Source of the DNA: 0-14-0-80-60-11 sp049322355
GTDB taxonomy: Bacteria > Desulfobacterota > Desulfobaccia > Desulfobaccales > 0-14-0-80-60-11
DNA length: 64,000 nucleotides
Direction of reading: 5' to 3'
Assembly: GCA_049322355.1 (NCBI GenBank)
Contig: JBMORG010000029.1
Coordinates: 62,001 to 126,000 of the forward strand
In this document: positions 8,030 to 17,195 of the stretch, piece after piece
Numbering within the stretch: the first letter of the stretch is position 1
Layout of the letters: every line of letters starts with the position of its first letter
Notes under the pieces: generated by a model
What the model was told of the DNA's origin: nothing
Databases searched by the model: none
Seen by the model: only the letters and a program-made list of their open reading frames with translations
Translations under genes and position numbers: made by a program

Positions 8030-9655
8030 CTAAGCGCTGCGTAAGCCCAGACTTCTGACCAGCAGGATGGCAGCCAGGGGCAGCACCAAGCCGATGACGC
8101 TGACCGTGATGAGCAGCACGCCCAGCTCACTGTAATCTGCAGGCATAGTGATCACCCCGGTGGTCCGATTTTGCACCTCCCGGGTCACCGTGAAAATCTG
8201 GTTGAGATACTTGGTGCCGAGTTGGCTCAGGGATAGGGCCAAATTGGTGAAGGAAGCCATGACTGCGAAAAACGTGGCCTTGAGGTTGGCCGGTGCCGAG
8301 TTGGCAATCCAGGCCAGCATGGGAATCATGGCGATCTGTCCCAAGGGGGATTCAAGCGCCGTGTCCACCAGGGCAATGAACCTGGCATCAACGATGCCCC
8401 AAGTGTGAGCCGCAGTCCAATCATGCAGTCCATAGTACAGTCCGATGATGGGCAGGCCCAACAGGGTAGTGGCGATGGTCAGGAAGGCTACGACGTAGGC
8501 GATGGACCGCTCCGCCATGAAACGACGAAATATAAACATGCCGGCCAATGCGAGGCTGCTACTGATCAGAGAAAGCACTGAGAGAAACTGCTGGTCAAAG
8601 CCAAGCTTATCGATCATCCACCAGGTGGACCCCGATCCTGGTGTCGGTATGGCGCGGTAAACGAAGATGATGATGGCGGTGCCCACCAGCACGCGACGGG
8701 CCGGGAGGTCGAGGGCCTGCACCAGCCGTGACATGAGAAACAGCACAATGGCCAAAGACCCGAGAAAGATGATCTCTTGGTTGTAGGGCAACCTGCCGAG
8801 ACCCAGAGCCAGGGTGAACACCACAAATACCAAACTGCCCCCTAAAATCCACCAGTTCACCGCCGGCTGTTCCGCCTGAACTCGTATCGTGGCCCAGGCC
8901 TGCTTCCAGGAAAACCCTAAGCGGACCAGGCGTTTTGATTCCCGGATCTTAAGCAGTCCCCCCAGGGTCACCCCCAGGACGGAGATCAGAGGGATAAGGA
9001 GGGCCAGTTTGTAGATCCTGATGTAAATAGTGATCTTGGCGGCCTCTGACATGGACTCCACGCGGCTGAACATGAAGATGTTGAGAAGGGCGACGATGAT
9101 GCCGCCGCCCACAATGGCCACCCTGCCAAGGGTCTGCATGGTGGTGTGCATCAGGCGCGTGGTGCCCTCATCGAAGGGCTTGCCCTCGCTATCGAGTCGG
9201 GGCACCGCCTCCACAGTCATGGCGTCGGCCACCACATCCTGGATTACATAGCCGAGGGGTGCCAGCAGCACGCTCAGAACAAACCAGGCATCTACCGGCA
9301 TGATCTGGCGCATGGTGCCCGTATAGCCCAGCAGCCCCAGCATAATGCATAGGCTGGCGGCAATCAGGGTCGCGCCCAGCCAGACTAAAGCGGACTTGTA
9401 ACGCCAGATCAGATCAATCACATGGCCTATGGGCATCTTGAGGGCCCAGGGGATGCCGGCCCAGAAACCTAACTCGGCGAGGAACTTGGCAGACAGGCCG
9501 AGATATTCCTTTACGAAAAAAGTGCCCACAATGGCGGTGAGGCCGGAGATCCCGGCGGCGACATAGACCATGAGGGGAGGGAGATAAGATAACCTCATCT
9601 CTCTGCCAAGTTCCAAGATATTCCGGACAAACCAATTGTGCAGGCTCTTTAACAT
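8030..9655 (-). CDS. BT1-family MFS membrane transporter
   Basis: A 541-residue polytopic membrane protein with about a dozen hydrophobic segments. The pattern YVIQDVVADAMTVEAVPR in the first half matches the BT1 (folate-biopterin transporter) branch of the major facilitator superfamily, known mostly from protists, plants, cyanobacteria and some other bacteria. The N-terminal ALKMPIGHVIDLIWRYK segment resembles the cytoplasmic loop of MFS carriers. The substrate cannot be read from the sequence. It stands alone on the minus strand, between the end-joining cluster and the GMC oxidoreductase cluster. Confidence 0.75.
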   Translation of the reverse strand: MLKSLHNWFVRNILELGREMRLSYLPPLMVYVAAGISGLTAIVGTFFVKEYLGLSAKFLAELGFWAGIPWALKMPIGHVIDLIWRYKSALVWLGATLIAASLCIMLGLLGYTGTMRQIMPVDAWFVLSVLLAPLGYVIQDVVADAMTVEAVPRLDSEGKPFDEGTTRLMHTTMQTLGRVAIVGGGIIVALLNIFMFSRVESMSEAAKITIYIRIYKLALLIPLISVLGVTLGGLLKIRESKRLVRLGFSWKQAWATIRVQAEQPAVNWWILGGSLVFVVFTLALGLGRLPYNQEIIFLGSLAIVLFLMSRLVQALDLPARRVLVGTAIIIFVYRAIPTPGSGSTWWMIDKLGFDQQFLSVLSLISSSLALAGMFIFRRFMAERSIAYVVAFLTIATTLLGLPIIGLYYGLHDWTAAHTWGIVDARFIALVDTALESPLGQIAMIPMLAWIANSAPANLKATFFAVMASFTNLALSLSQLGTKYLNQIFTVTREVQNRTTGVITMPADYSELGVLLITVSVIGLVLPLAAILLVRSLGLRSA

Positions 9656-10217
9656 TTGAAATTAGACAGGCTCTCTTTTTAGTTGTTCATATTGACCGCT
9701 CTGGGTAATCGTGGCAAGGATTAAGTGCATATTGGGGGATTAATTCCACAGGCGCGCAGGCGAAGCGCGGCAATACCTACACTGCCACGAAGGCTTGAAT
9801 TTTGTTTCAAACTTGCGGCGTCACGCTCATGGCGGCCTTGGTGGAAGAATAAGTTATCCTCCCGGCGGTGCCTAGAGACTCGGTGGAGAAAACAAACAGA
9901 TCAGACCCTAAGGGCAGTGGTTGATCATGCGCTCGGCGCATTCCCGGGCGTTAAAAAGGTTCCTTACAGCGCATTTGCCTGGATGATATTTCTTTTTGGT
10001 TGACCTTTAAAAACTATTTATAATTGATGTTAGTTTACTTTAGAAAAAATAATCTCTACATATAATTTGCCGATAATCAATTCCATAAGTTAAATTTTTT
10101 AAACAAAAGATATTCTTAACCTCTTCCATTTAGTTAAGACAGTGCTTATCTAAAATCAAAATAAATTTCTGTCTCATTCTCTTTTCGGTCGGGCTTGCTT
10201 GGTCTGGAGGTGACGAA
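9656..10217. other. Intergenic region, A+T-rich promoter zone
   Basis: No supported gene; a 92-codon open frame at 9725 has no ribosome site and no recognisable sequence. From about 10000 to 10150 the DNA is strongly A+T-rich and probably carries the promoter of the plus-strand five-gene cluster, whose first ATG at 10218 has a strong GGAGGTGA site. Confidence 0.5.
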
Positions 10218-10778
10218 ATGGTCCAGGTAGATGTTCCGGTGGCGTTTGCGATTGGGACGATGTTTGCCGATGCGGCACGGAGACAATTAAAAACCGGGAG
10301 GGCTAAATATTATTATAGAACATTATTATTAAATAATATTTATCAAATATTTTTTTTCAGTTGGGTCCCCGTTTACTTCATCCTCAACTACTTCGGGTGG
10401 GAAACAACCCACATGTGGTGGCATGCAGATGCGGTGACTGAGTATCCATTTTTTGTGCCCATCTTCCTGGTAATTTTCTTTGCCGCTGCCAACGCCGGAT
10501 TTCTCGTGGGTCACCGGCTCATCATGAATGGAAAACCCTTGGCCAACCGGGTAGTGTATATTGCCATTTTCCTGTATTCGGCGGCCTGGATTTTTGGCCA
10601 AACGGAGAGCACCACCCGGTTGGGCACCTATGCCCAATGGAAAGCGGGCCAAGCTCCCCGGTTTTATGAAGACTCGACGTTTTTAGCGATGCTGATTGTG
10701 AGTTTACTTATTTGGGGTATTGGCCTGGCCTTCTTTCTGCGCAGCCTCCTCCAGGAAGGCAAACAACTGGAGGCCTGA
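10218..10778 (+). CDS. Four-helix membrane protein, unknown
   Basis: A 186-residue integral membrane protein with four hydrophobic segments, near residues 35-58, 75-103, 113-132 and 155-178. I do not recognise the family. It opens a plus-strand cluster with a CrtC/AttH-like protein, another small membrane protein and two GMC oxidoreductases. All lie in the same direction with gaps of about 15-60 bases, so co-expression is likely. Its role may be to place the cluster's enzymes at the membrane or carry their lipid substrate; this is inference from context only. The start is well supported by a GGAGGTGA ribosome site. Confidence 0.65.
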   Translation: MVQVDVPVAFAIGTMFADAARRQLKTGRAKYYYRTLLLNNIYQIFFFSWVPVYFILNYFGWETTHMWWHADAVTEYPFFVPIFLVIFFAAANAGFLVGHRLIMNGKPLANRVVYIAIFLYSAAWIFGQTESTTRLGTYAQWKAGQAPRFYEDSTFLAMLIVSLLIWGIGLAFFLRSLLQEGKQLEA

Positions 10779-10830
10779 GAATTTCAGGGCCGACCGTGTC
10801 ATGTCCTGCCTTATCTTGATGGTCTGATGT

Positions 10831-12051
10831 ATGACACCATTCCTTGTGGTCGTAGGGGCTATGATTTTGGGGTACCTTTTCCTCAAAGCCCTGCCTCTGT
10901 GGATCTATCGGTATTTTGACCGGGCCCGGCGCCGAGATACGGGGGCGCTCCCCAAAAGCTATGAGGTGCCCCGATATTATACCCTGAAGCCTTCGGGGGA
11001 GGTGGACCCCTCCAGGCGGTGGCCCGGCTGGGACGGCTGGTACTTCTTCGGGCTTCCTGATGACCGGCAGATGCCCATAAAGATGGTGCGGGCCTCCCTG
11101 ATGACCGGGCTCTATGGTCTCGAGGGCATCGACACTTACGCAAAGCTGCCCCTGGGTCGCACCGCCTTTGACGTGGTGGAATATTTAATCCTGGCCCCAA
11201 TGGAAGACGCGAGCGGCGGCGGGGTGCAACAGACGAATCGGTTTTGCCAACATTATCTGCCCAAGGCAGCCACTTTAACTATGAGACCACAAGAGTTGGA
11301 GGTCGCGGTCACCGGCAATGGCGAACCCGACGTGGAAGCGAAGTTATCTGGCAAAATCCAGGGGGCCTGGCCGCATTATCAGTTGGAATTCCGCAACCGG
11401 GAAACCGGGATCAATTTCGACTTAACCTATCACGGCGAAAATGTCCTTTGGTGGGCCGATCTCCCTTTCTTTACTTACTTTGCAGCTTTGGGGAGGTTTG
11501 CTGGAACCATAACCTTCTCCGGAGACCAGGGCCCGGAGACGGTTCTCGCCTTTGGAGGCCGGGGTGCTTTCGAGCATGGTTTTGCCCGCAAGCCCTGCAA
11601 TTTCGATACGTTCTGGCTCCCGGTCCAGTGGCTGCAAAAGCTTATGCCCTCGCTGCGGCCGGTTCGCTATCACTACGAGTTGCTCCTGGGGGATGGACCG
11701 CACCAGGGCGGTTTTATGTTCGTCCGGGCCTTCGGGATCACCTGGCGCAACCACGGAGGCCTGTTTGTGAACGGCTCTTGCCTGAAAATCCATAATATCG
11801 AAGTGGACTATTTGGACGACCCGCCTCCGGACCTGATGCCTCTGAGCCCCGGGGTTCCTCCTGTAAAGTTTTACCGGAGTTGGAAAATCAAGGCAGAGAC
11901 CACAGCGGGGAAGCTGGAGTATGTCGGGTTGCGGGAGTGGCCGGCAGCCCGCATTGCCAGCAACATGATGTACTACAACTTTTCCTATGAAGGAACTTTT
12001 CAAGGGGAGCGGATCAGCGGTAGAGGTTATGGCGAATATCTCCATATGTAA
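10831..12051 (+). CDS. Membrane-anchored CrtC/AttH-like protein
   Basis: A 406-residue protein with one N-terminal membrane helix (residues about 3-22) and then a long soluble part. The soluble part is rich in Trp, Phe, Tyr and beta-strand-like segments and ends in FQGERISGRGYGEYLHM. A terminal GxGYxEY motif and paired lipocalin-like halves are features of the carotenoid 1,2-hydratase/AttH-like fold (CrtC relatives), which binds hydrophobic isoprenoid or hydroxylated lipid ligands. The assignment rests on the C-terminal motif and general shape only. Neighbouring GMC oxidoreductases would fit a steroid, carotenoid or other lipid alcohol pathway. Confidence 0.5.
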   Translation: MTPFLVVVGAMILGYLFLKALPLWIYRYFDRARRRDTGALPKSYEVPRYYTLKPSGEVDPSRRWPGWDGWYFFGLPDDRQMPIKMVRASLMTGLYGLEGIDTYAKLPLGRTAFDVVEYLILAPMEDASGGGVQQTNRFCQHYLPKAATLTMRPQELEVAVTGNGEPDVEAKLSGKIQGAWPHYQLEFRNRETGINFDLTYHGENVLWWADLPFFTYFAALGRFAGTITFSGDQGPETVLAFGGRGAFEHGFARKPCNFDTFWLPVQWLQKLMPSLRPVRYHYELLLGDGPHQGGFMFVRAFGITWRNHGGLFVNGSCLKIHNIEVDYLDDPPPDLMPLSPGVPPVKFYRSWKIKAETTAGKLEYVGLREWPAARIASNMMYYNFSYEGTFQGERISGRGYGEYLHM

Positions 12052-12083
12052 GCCGATGGCCCAGCCAGTATGGGGAGGGACGC

Positions 12084-12473
12084 ATGGACGAAAGCTTTTA
12101 TAAAAAAATGTTCCTGGTGGGAGCCTTATGGAATGTGGCGGGCGGGGTACTTATCGTCCGCTACACCGGCTGGATTTTTGCCACCGCCCAGCTCAGCCCG
12201 CCTGAGCCCTGGGTTTACTACTATTCCTGGATTGCCCTGTTCGTGACTTTTGGGATCGGCTATTACCTGGTATTCCGAGACATGTATGGGAATAAGAACC
12301 TGGTAATTCTGGGGGTTATCGGCAAGTTAAGTTTTTCGATCATCTTCATTGCCGGCATGCTGTTCGGGCCGGGAAAGATTCCCTTTTTCTTCCTCATCCC
12401 GGTCATCGGGGACCTGGTCTTTGTGGTGCTGTTTGCGCGGTTTTTAGCTTTTGCCAAGCAAATAGGCAAATGA
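12084..12473 (+). CDS. Small four-helix membrane protein
   Basis: A 129-residue protein with four predicted membrane helices spanning nearly its whole length (FLVGALWNVAGGVLIV, SWIALFVTFGIGYYLVF, LGVIGKLSFSIIFIAG, FLIPVIGDLVFVVLF). A GGGAGGG ribosome site precedes the ATG. No family is assigned with confidence. It lies between the CrtC-like gene and the first GMC oxidoreductase, in the same direction, and is probably part of that operon. Confidence 0.65.
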   Translation: MDESFYKKMFLVGALWNVAGGVLIVRYTGWIFATAQLSPPEPWVYYYSWIALFVTFGIGYYLVFRDMYGNKNLVILGVIGKLSFSIIFIAGMLFGPGKIPFFFLIPVIGDLVFVVLFARFLAFAKQIGK

Positions 12474-12535
12474 AGCAGGGGCAGGTAATGCAAACCTGGG
12501 GTTGCGAGAAGCATCACAGATAGAAATGGACCGCC

Positions 12536-14170
12536 ATGAAATCAGAGTATGATGTAGTGGTTGTGGGATCGGGGTTTGGGGGAGCCATCACTGGCTGCCG
12601 GCTTGCCCAGGCCGGGCGTTCGGTCTGCATCCTGGAGCGGGGCAGGCGCTGGCGCAAGGAGGACTTTCCGCGCACCACCGGCCAGATTGCCAGGGCTTTC
12701 TGGCGGCCGGGCAAAACCTCCGGCTTCATTGACTACCGAGTTTTTAAGAATATTGATGTTATTCAGGGGAGCGGGGTCGGCGGGGGCTCCCTCCATTACT
12801 TCAATGTGCATCTGAGAACCCCCCAACAGATTTTCGTAAAGCCGGAATGGCCGGTCCAGATAAACCGCCCCATTATGGACCCCTATTATGATTTGGTACA
12901 GGATATGCTAGATGCAGTACCCCTAATCCCCCCGGCCGGCCTGGGCCTGCCGGCCAGGACCGAAGCCTTCTTAAGCGCCGCCAAAGGCGCCGGCCGTCAG
13001 CCCGAACTTCTGCATATCGCGGTGTACACGGGCTCGCCCCGGGAAAACCCCCATGGCGGGGTGCCCCAAAGCCCCTGTGATTACTCGGGCAATTGCCTAT
13101 TAGGCTGCCAGGTTCACGCCAAAAATACTCTGGATCTGAACTATATCCCGCTGGCGGAAACCCATGGCGGGGAGGTCTTTCCTCTTCACCTAGTGGATAA
13201 GATCGAGCCCATGGGCGATCAGGGCTATCGGGTCCATTTTGCCCGTTATGATCCTGATGATCCCCAGCGCCGGGAGTCAGGGGCGGTAGTCGGAAGGCAG
13301 GTAGTTCTTGCGGCGGGGACTCTGGGAACCAATGAACTCTTGCTGCGCTGCCGGGAGGTCCACCGCACGCTCCCGGGCCTCAGCCCGGCTCTGGGACAGA
13401 GATTCTCCGGCAATGGCGATTTTCTCCTGGCCGGGACCATGGGCGCCAACCGGGTGGTGGATCCGGCCCGAGGCCCCAGCATTACCGCTGTGGCCGACTT
13501 TTCCACCCCGGCCAATCAGATCCATATCGAAGACCTGGGCTTCCCCGACCCCTTCGTCTGGATGCTGGAGGGCGCCATACCCACCAGTGGGCGGATACGA
13601 AACCTGGTCCTGTCTTTGAAAAATTATCTTTTGGCCAGTCTGGGGTTGCACGGGGGCTCAAGCCGGATCAGTTTCGAGCTGGGGCGGCTCTTCACCGGCG
13701 GGGAGACCGCCAGGTTTTTGCCCTATCTGGGCATGGGCACCGATGCCGCGGATGGTCGCTGCCGGCTGCAGAACGGCCGGATCGATATCGCCTGGAGCCA
13801 TCGCCGGAGCCGGCAGATGTTCCGGGAAATGGAAGACGCCCTCAAGACCCTGAGCCGGGAACTCGAAGGCTGTTATGTCACCAGTATCCTGTGGCAGTGG
13901 CCCTTAAGAAAGCTGCTCACGGCTCACCCCTTGGGCGGGTGTGTCATGAGTGAGGCCCCTGAGAAAGGAGTTGTCAACCAGTGGGGCCAGGTTTGGGGCT
14001 ACCCCAATCTATACGTGGCCGACGGCTCTATCATCCCGACGGCGCTGTCGGTCAACCCTGCCATGACCATCAGCGCCCTGGCGGAGAGGATCGCCTTTGG
14101 GATGATTCATGGCCGGGAGATGGAGCCCGGCGACCCTGAGACGCCGTCAAACAGGAAAAAATTTATTTAA
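12536..14170 (+). CDS. GMC-family FAD oxidoreductase (cholesterol oxidase-like)
   Basis: A 544-residue FAD enzyme of the glucose-methanol-choline family, closest in style to cholesterol oxidase-type members. The N-terminal dinucleotide motif is VVVGSGFGGAITGCRLA (residues 8-24). The second FAD-contact region is GSGVGGGSLHYFNV near residue 80. The C-terminal HPLGGCVMSE plus VADGSIIPTALSVNPAMTI carries the catalytic His-containing region. A cysteine group, CDYSGNCLLGC near residue 182, is partly conserved with the next gene. Such enzymes oxidise an alcohol using FAD; the substrate here is unknown. It lies 16 bp before the second GMC gene. Confidence 0.85.
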   Translation: MKSEYDVVVVGSGFGGAITGCRLAQAGRSVCILERGRRWRKEDFPRTTGQIARAFWRPGKTSGFIDYRVFKNIDVIQGSGVGGGSLHYFNVHLRTPQQIFVKPEWPVQINRPIMDPYYDLVQDMLDAVPLIPPAGLGLPARTEAFLSAAKGAGRQPELLHIAVYTGSPRENPHGGVPQSPCDYSGNCLLGCQVHAKNTLDLNYIPLAETHGGEVFPLHLVDKIEPMGDQGYRVHFARYDPDDPQRRESGAVVGRQVVLAAGTLGTNELLLRCREVHRTLPGLSPALGQRFSGNGDFLLAGTMGANRVVDPARGPSITAVADFSTPANQIHIEDLGFPDPFVWMLEGAIPTSGRIRNLVLSLKNYLLASLGLHGGSSRISFELGRLFTGGETARFLPYLGMGTDAADGRCRLQNGRIDIAWSHRRSRQMFREMEDALKTLSRELEGCYVTSILWQWPLRKLLTAHPLGGCVMSEAPEKGVVNQWGQVWGYPNLYVADGSIIPTALSVNPAMTISALAERIAFGMIHGREMEPGDPETPSNRKKFI

Positions 14171-14186
14171 CTTGGGGAGGGAGGCC

Positions 14187-16532
14187 ATGGCACGCTTAGC
14201 ATCGCCCATAGAAAATATCAAAGACCATTATACGGTGGTGATTGTCGGTTCCGGTTATGGCGGCGCCATCGCGGCCTCCCGCCTGACCCGGGCCGGTCAA
14301 CAGGTGTGCCTGTTGGAGCGGGGCAAAGAGTTTCAGCCCGGCGAATACCCCAATACCGAAGTGGCAGCCCTGGCCGAAATGCAAACCGATGCGCCCCAGG
14401 GCCGCCTCGGCTCCCCCACAGGCCTGTATGACTTCCGCTTCAATGAAGACATCAACGTCGTGCTGGGGTGCGGCCTGGGAGGCACCTCGCTGATTAACGC
14501 CAACGTCTGCCTGCCCCCCGACCCACGCGTCTTCGCTGATCCATGCTGGCCCCCCGAGTTGCGGGAGGACCTCTCCACTCTGGTGGCCGAGGGCCTGCGC
14601 CGGGCCGAGGAAATGCTCAAGCCCACCCCCCTTCCGGAGAATTTTCCACTGCTGCACAAGCTCCAGGCCTTAGAAAAGTCCGCCCATTTCTTGCAGGGGA
14701 AATTTTATCGGCCTCCCATCAAGGTTACCTTCGAAGATGGGGTTAATCATGTGGGGGTGCCGCAGCAAGCCTGCACGGCCTGCGGCGACTGCGTTTCAGG
14801 TTGCAACTACGCTGCCAAGAACACTTTGATTATGAACTACCTCCCTGATGCCAAAAATCACGGGGCGGAAATCTATACCTGCGTGGGGGTGCATAGGATC
14901 GAGCGCCGAGATGAGCGCTGGTTGGTGTATTATCAGGTGCTGGACGCAGGCCGGGAGGTGTTTGACGCACCCCTGTTGTTTGTCAGCGCCGACATGGTGA
15001 TTCTGGCCGCCGGCACGTTGGGCTCTACGGAAATCCTGTTGCGCTCGCAGGCCGCCGGCTTATCTTTGTCCGACCAGTTAGGGCACCATTTTACCGGCAA
15101 TGGCGATGCCTTGGGGTTCAGTTATAACGCCGACGAGGAGATTGACGGGGTGGGCTGGGGAGCTCATTGGCCTGGCCAACTGCCGCCGGTGGGTCCGACC
15201 ATTACCGGCATCATTGATAAGCGCCAGGAACCGCAGGTGGATGAGGGCCTGGTGATTGAAGAAGGGGCCATTCCGGGAGTCTTGGCGACGTTTATCCCTC
15301 AGGCCATGGCCCTGGCGGCGAAGGCCATAGGACAGGATACCGATAGCGGTTGGTTGGATACCATTCAGGAAAAGGGACGGGAGTGGGGTAGTTGGATTCG
15401 TGGGCCTTACCACGGCGCCATGCGCAACACGCAAACCTATCTGGTGATGACTCACGATGACAGCACCGGGCGCATGTACCTGGAAGATGACCGCCTGCGG
15501 ATTGCCTGGCCCGGAGTGGGCAAACAGCCCATCTTCCAGCGGGTGAATGATTTCCTCAAGCAGGCTACCATTCCTTTGGGGGGCACTTATGTGAAGAACC
15601 CCATCTGGACCAAAGCCTTTGGACACGGTCTGATCACCGTGCATCCCCTGGGCGGCTGCCGCATGGCGACAGATGCTGCAAACGGGGTGGTTAATCACAA
15701 GGGCCAGGTTTTTTCAGGCAACGGTGGCGTTGCCACCTATGATTCCCTCTATGTATGTGATGGCTCCATTATGCCTCGCTCCCTGGGAGTAAATCCGCTT
15801 ATGACGATTTGCGCCTTGGCGGAACGGAGTGTGGCCCTGTTGGCGCAGGATCGGGGTTGGCAAATCAATTACCAGCTCCCTTCGGCTCCCTGCCAGGTTG
15901 CGGCGCCGGCCCTCCTGGGCCTGCAATTCACTGAAAGAATGACAGGCTTTTTTTCTGCTAAAGCGAAAGATGATTTCGCCCAGGGTGCCAGACAAGGCAA
16001 AGAGGACGGCTCTTCTTTCGAGTTCACTCTGACCATTATTGCCAATGATCTGGAGGCCATGCTTACCGGGCCAGAGCACCGGGCCCGCGCCCTGGGCACT
16101 GTCACCGCCCCGTTCCTTTCTCCGCAACCGCTAACTGTCACGGGGGGCGAATTTAACCTGCTTGATGAGGACCCGAATCATCCTAAAACCCGGCAGATGC
16201 GGTATCGCCTGACGATGACCACCACGGCAGGGAGGATCTATTCTTTTTACGGGTTTAAGGTCATTCATGACGACCCGGGTTTCGATGCCTGGACGGACAA
16301 CACCACCCTTTACATTACGGTCTATGATGGCGACAGTCAGGAAAGTCCAATCCTGGGAAGAGGAATCCTGGTAATAACGCCCGAAGATTTTGCTCGGCAG
16401 CTCACCACCATCCGGGTGACCAACGCGGCAAACTGGGAGCAGCAGTTGGAGGCCAAAGTCCGCTTCGGCCGCTTCTTTACCGGCACCTTATTTGATACCT
16501 ATGCCAGTATCTTTCCCACACCCAGGCTTTAG
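14187..16532 (+). CDS. Long GMC-family FAD oxidoreductase with C-terminal extension
   Basis: A 781-residue paralogue of the preceding enzyme. The ATG at 14187 follows a GGGGAGGGAGG site; an open frame extends further upstream but overlaps the previous gene. The FAD motif is VIVGSGYGGAIAASRLT (residues 15-31) and the catalytic end is HPLGGCRMAT to DGSIMPRSLGVNPLMTI (about residues 485-545). Near residues 195-206 sits CTACGDCVSGC, four cysteines spaced like an iron-sulfur ligand set. After residue about 565 an extra domain of some 215 residues begins (LQFTERMTGFFSAK) and is rich in beta-strands. A similar domain follows GMC domains in some long steroid-oxidase-like proteins. Substrate unknown. 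Confidence 0.83.
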   Translation: MARLASPIENIKDHYTVVIVGSGYGGAIAASRLTRAGQQVCLLERGKEFQPGEYPNTEVAALAEMQTDAPQGRLGSPTGLYDFRFNEDINVVLGCGLGGTSLINANVCLPPDPRVFADPCWPPELREDLSTLVAEGLRRAEEMLKPTPLPENFPLLHKLQALEKSAHFLQGKFYRPPIKVTFEDGVNHVGVPQQACTACGDCVSGCNYAAKNTLIMNYLPDAKNHGAEIYTCVGVHRIERRDERWLVYYQVLDAGREVFDAPLLFVSADMVILAAGTLGSTEILLRSQAAGLSLSDQLGHHFTGNGDALGFSYNADEEIDGVGWGAHWPGQLPPVGPTITGIIDKRQEPQVDEGLVIEEGAIPGVLATFIPQAMALAAKAIGQDTDSGWLDTIQEKGREWGSWIRGPYHGAMRNTQTYLVMTHDDSTGRMYLEDDRLRIAWPGVGKQPIFQRVNDFLKQATIPLGGTYVKNPIWTKAFGHGLITVHPLGGCRMATDAANGVVNHKGQVFSGNGGVATYDSLYVCDGSIMPRSLGVNPLMTICALAERSVALLAQDRGWQINYQLPSAPCQVAAPALLGLQFTERMTGFFSAKAKDDFAQGARQGKEDGSSFEFTLTIIANDLEAMLTGPEHRARALGTVTAPFLSPQPLTVTGGEFNLLDEDPNHPKTRQMRYRLTMTTTAGRIYSFYGFKVIHDDPGFDAWTDNTTLYITVYDGDSQESPILGRGILVITPEDFARQLTTIRVTNAANWEQQLEAKVRFGRFFTGTLFDTYASIFPTPRL

Positions 16533-16705
16533 GCCACCTTTGGAGAAATGTGCAAGCAATACCTCAGGAGGCGGCTGCCGGGTTAGTTACTATCACCTCG
16601 GCCTAACACCGTCGGCGGCCACTTGTATTACCGACTCAGCCGATAGCAAAAGTAAGGGAAGTCTCGGCTCATTGATGAGTTGATCGTTGCTGCCAGCAAC
16701 TGTCG

Positions 16706-16945
16706 TTGGCTGGGGTACGGCATTTTGGCTTCCAGGTTCTGCGGCACTTCGGAGCCTCGGTCTTGGAGAGAGCTAATGTCCCAATCGGTTTTATCCATCG
16801 GATCCTGAGCCATGAAAAGCGGACCACTACGGAGATCTATCCCCATTCCATCGGCGAGGCCGAGCGGGAAGCCGTGGCAGCCTTTGAGCGGGCCTGCCAG
16901 GATACCATCTTGGAGAAAAGTCACACACAAATTCACACACATTAA
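16706..16945 (+). pseudogene. Tyrosine recombinase remnant, C-terminal end
   Basis: About 79 codons matching the end of a phage-type integrase: LRHFGASVLERANVPIG, then HRILSHEKRTTTEIYPHSI, which holds the His/Lys box and the nucleophilic tyrosine. The N-terminal and core domains are missing; the upstream 150 bp show no integrase frame. It ends eight bases before the left tRNA-Lys repeat, so it is a scar of an older element that used the same attachment site. Confidence 0.8.
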
Positions 16946-16952
16946 AACAAAT

Positions 16953-17033
16953 GGGGTTAGCCAAATCGGCTAACCCCTTGATTTCTCTGGTGGGCCGTCA
17001 GGAACTCGAACCCTAAACCTAGTGATTAAGAGT
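16953..17033 (-). repeat. Left attachment repeat: tRNA-Lys(CUU) 3' half plus terminator
   Basis: An 81-bp direct repeat of 41942-42022 with a single mismatch (17003 A against 41992 G). On the minus strand, 16988-17033 reads as the 3' half of a tRNA ending CCA: anticodon loop CTCTTAA (anticodon CUU, lysine), variable loop AGGTT, T arm with TTCGAGT loop, acceptor strand and discriminator A. A perfect 10-bp hairpin (GGGGTTAGCC/GGCTAACCCC, 16953-16977) follows as the tRNA terminator. No 5' half is present, so this is an attachment site, not a gene. Confidence 0.85.
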
Positions 17034-17164
17034 GTCTTCTTTGAATAAAAGACATCAGATGACAAGAATATCCTGAAATAGAAAAAAAGCTGTTGACTCA
17101 ATGGGTTAATGAAGTTTTTTTATAGACATTAATGCAACCGAACTGACTGAAATTTCCTCACGGT

Positions 17165-17185
17165 GGTTATCCCTGGGTTAACCCT
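17165..17185. repeat. Putative integrase arm site, left
   Basis: A 21-bp stretch containing TATCCCTGGGTTA that matches 41910-41930 at 18 of 21 positions. Both copies lie just inside the island ends, where integrase arm-binding repeats are expected. Function is inferred from position. Confidence 0.5.
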
Positions 17186-17195
17186 GCCTGACTGA

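Noticed and set aside
9725..10003. A 92-codon gene before the GMC cluster
   Set aside because: No ribosome site, Arg/Trp-rich composition and no recognisable motif.
16988..17033. A tRNA-Lys gene
   Set aside because: Only the 3' half from the anticodon arm to CCA is present, in both copies. No D arm or 5' acceptor strand can be found upstream.
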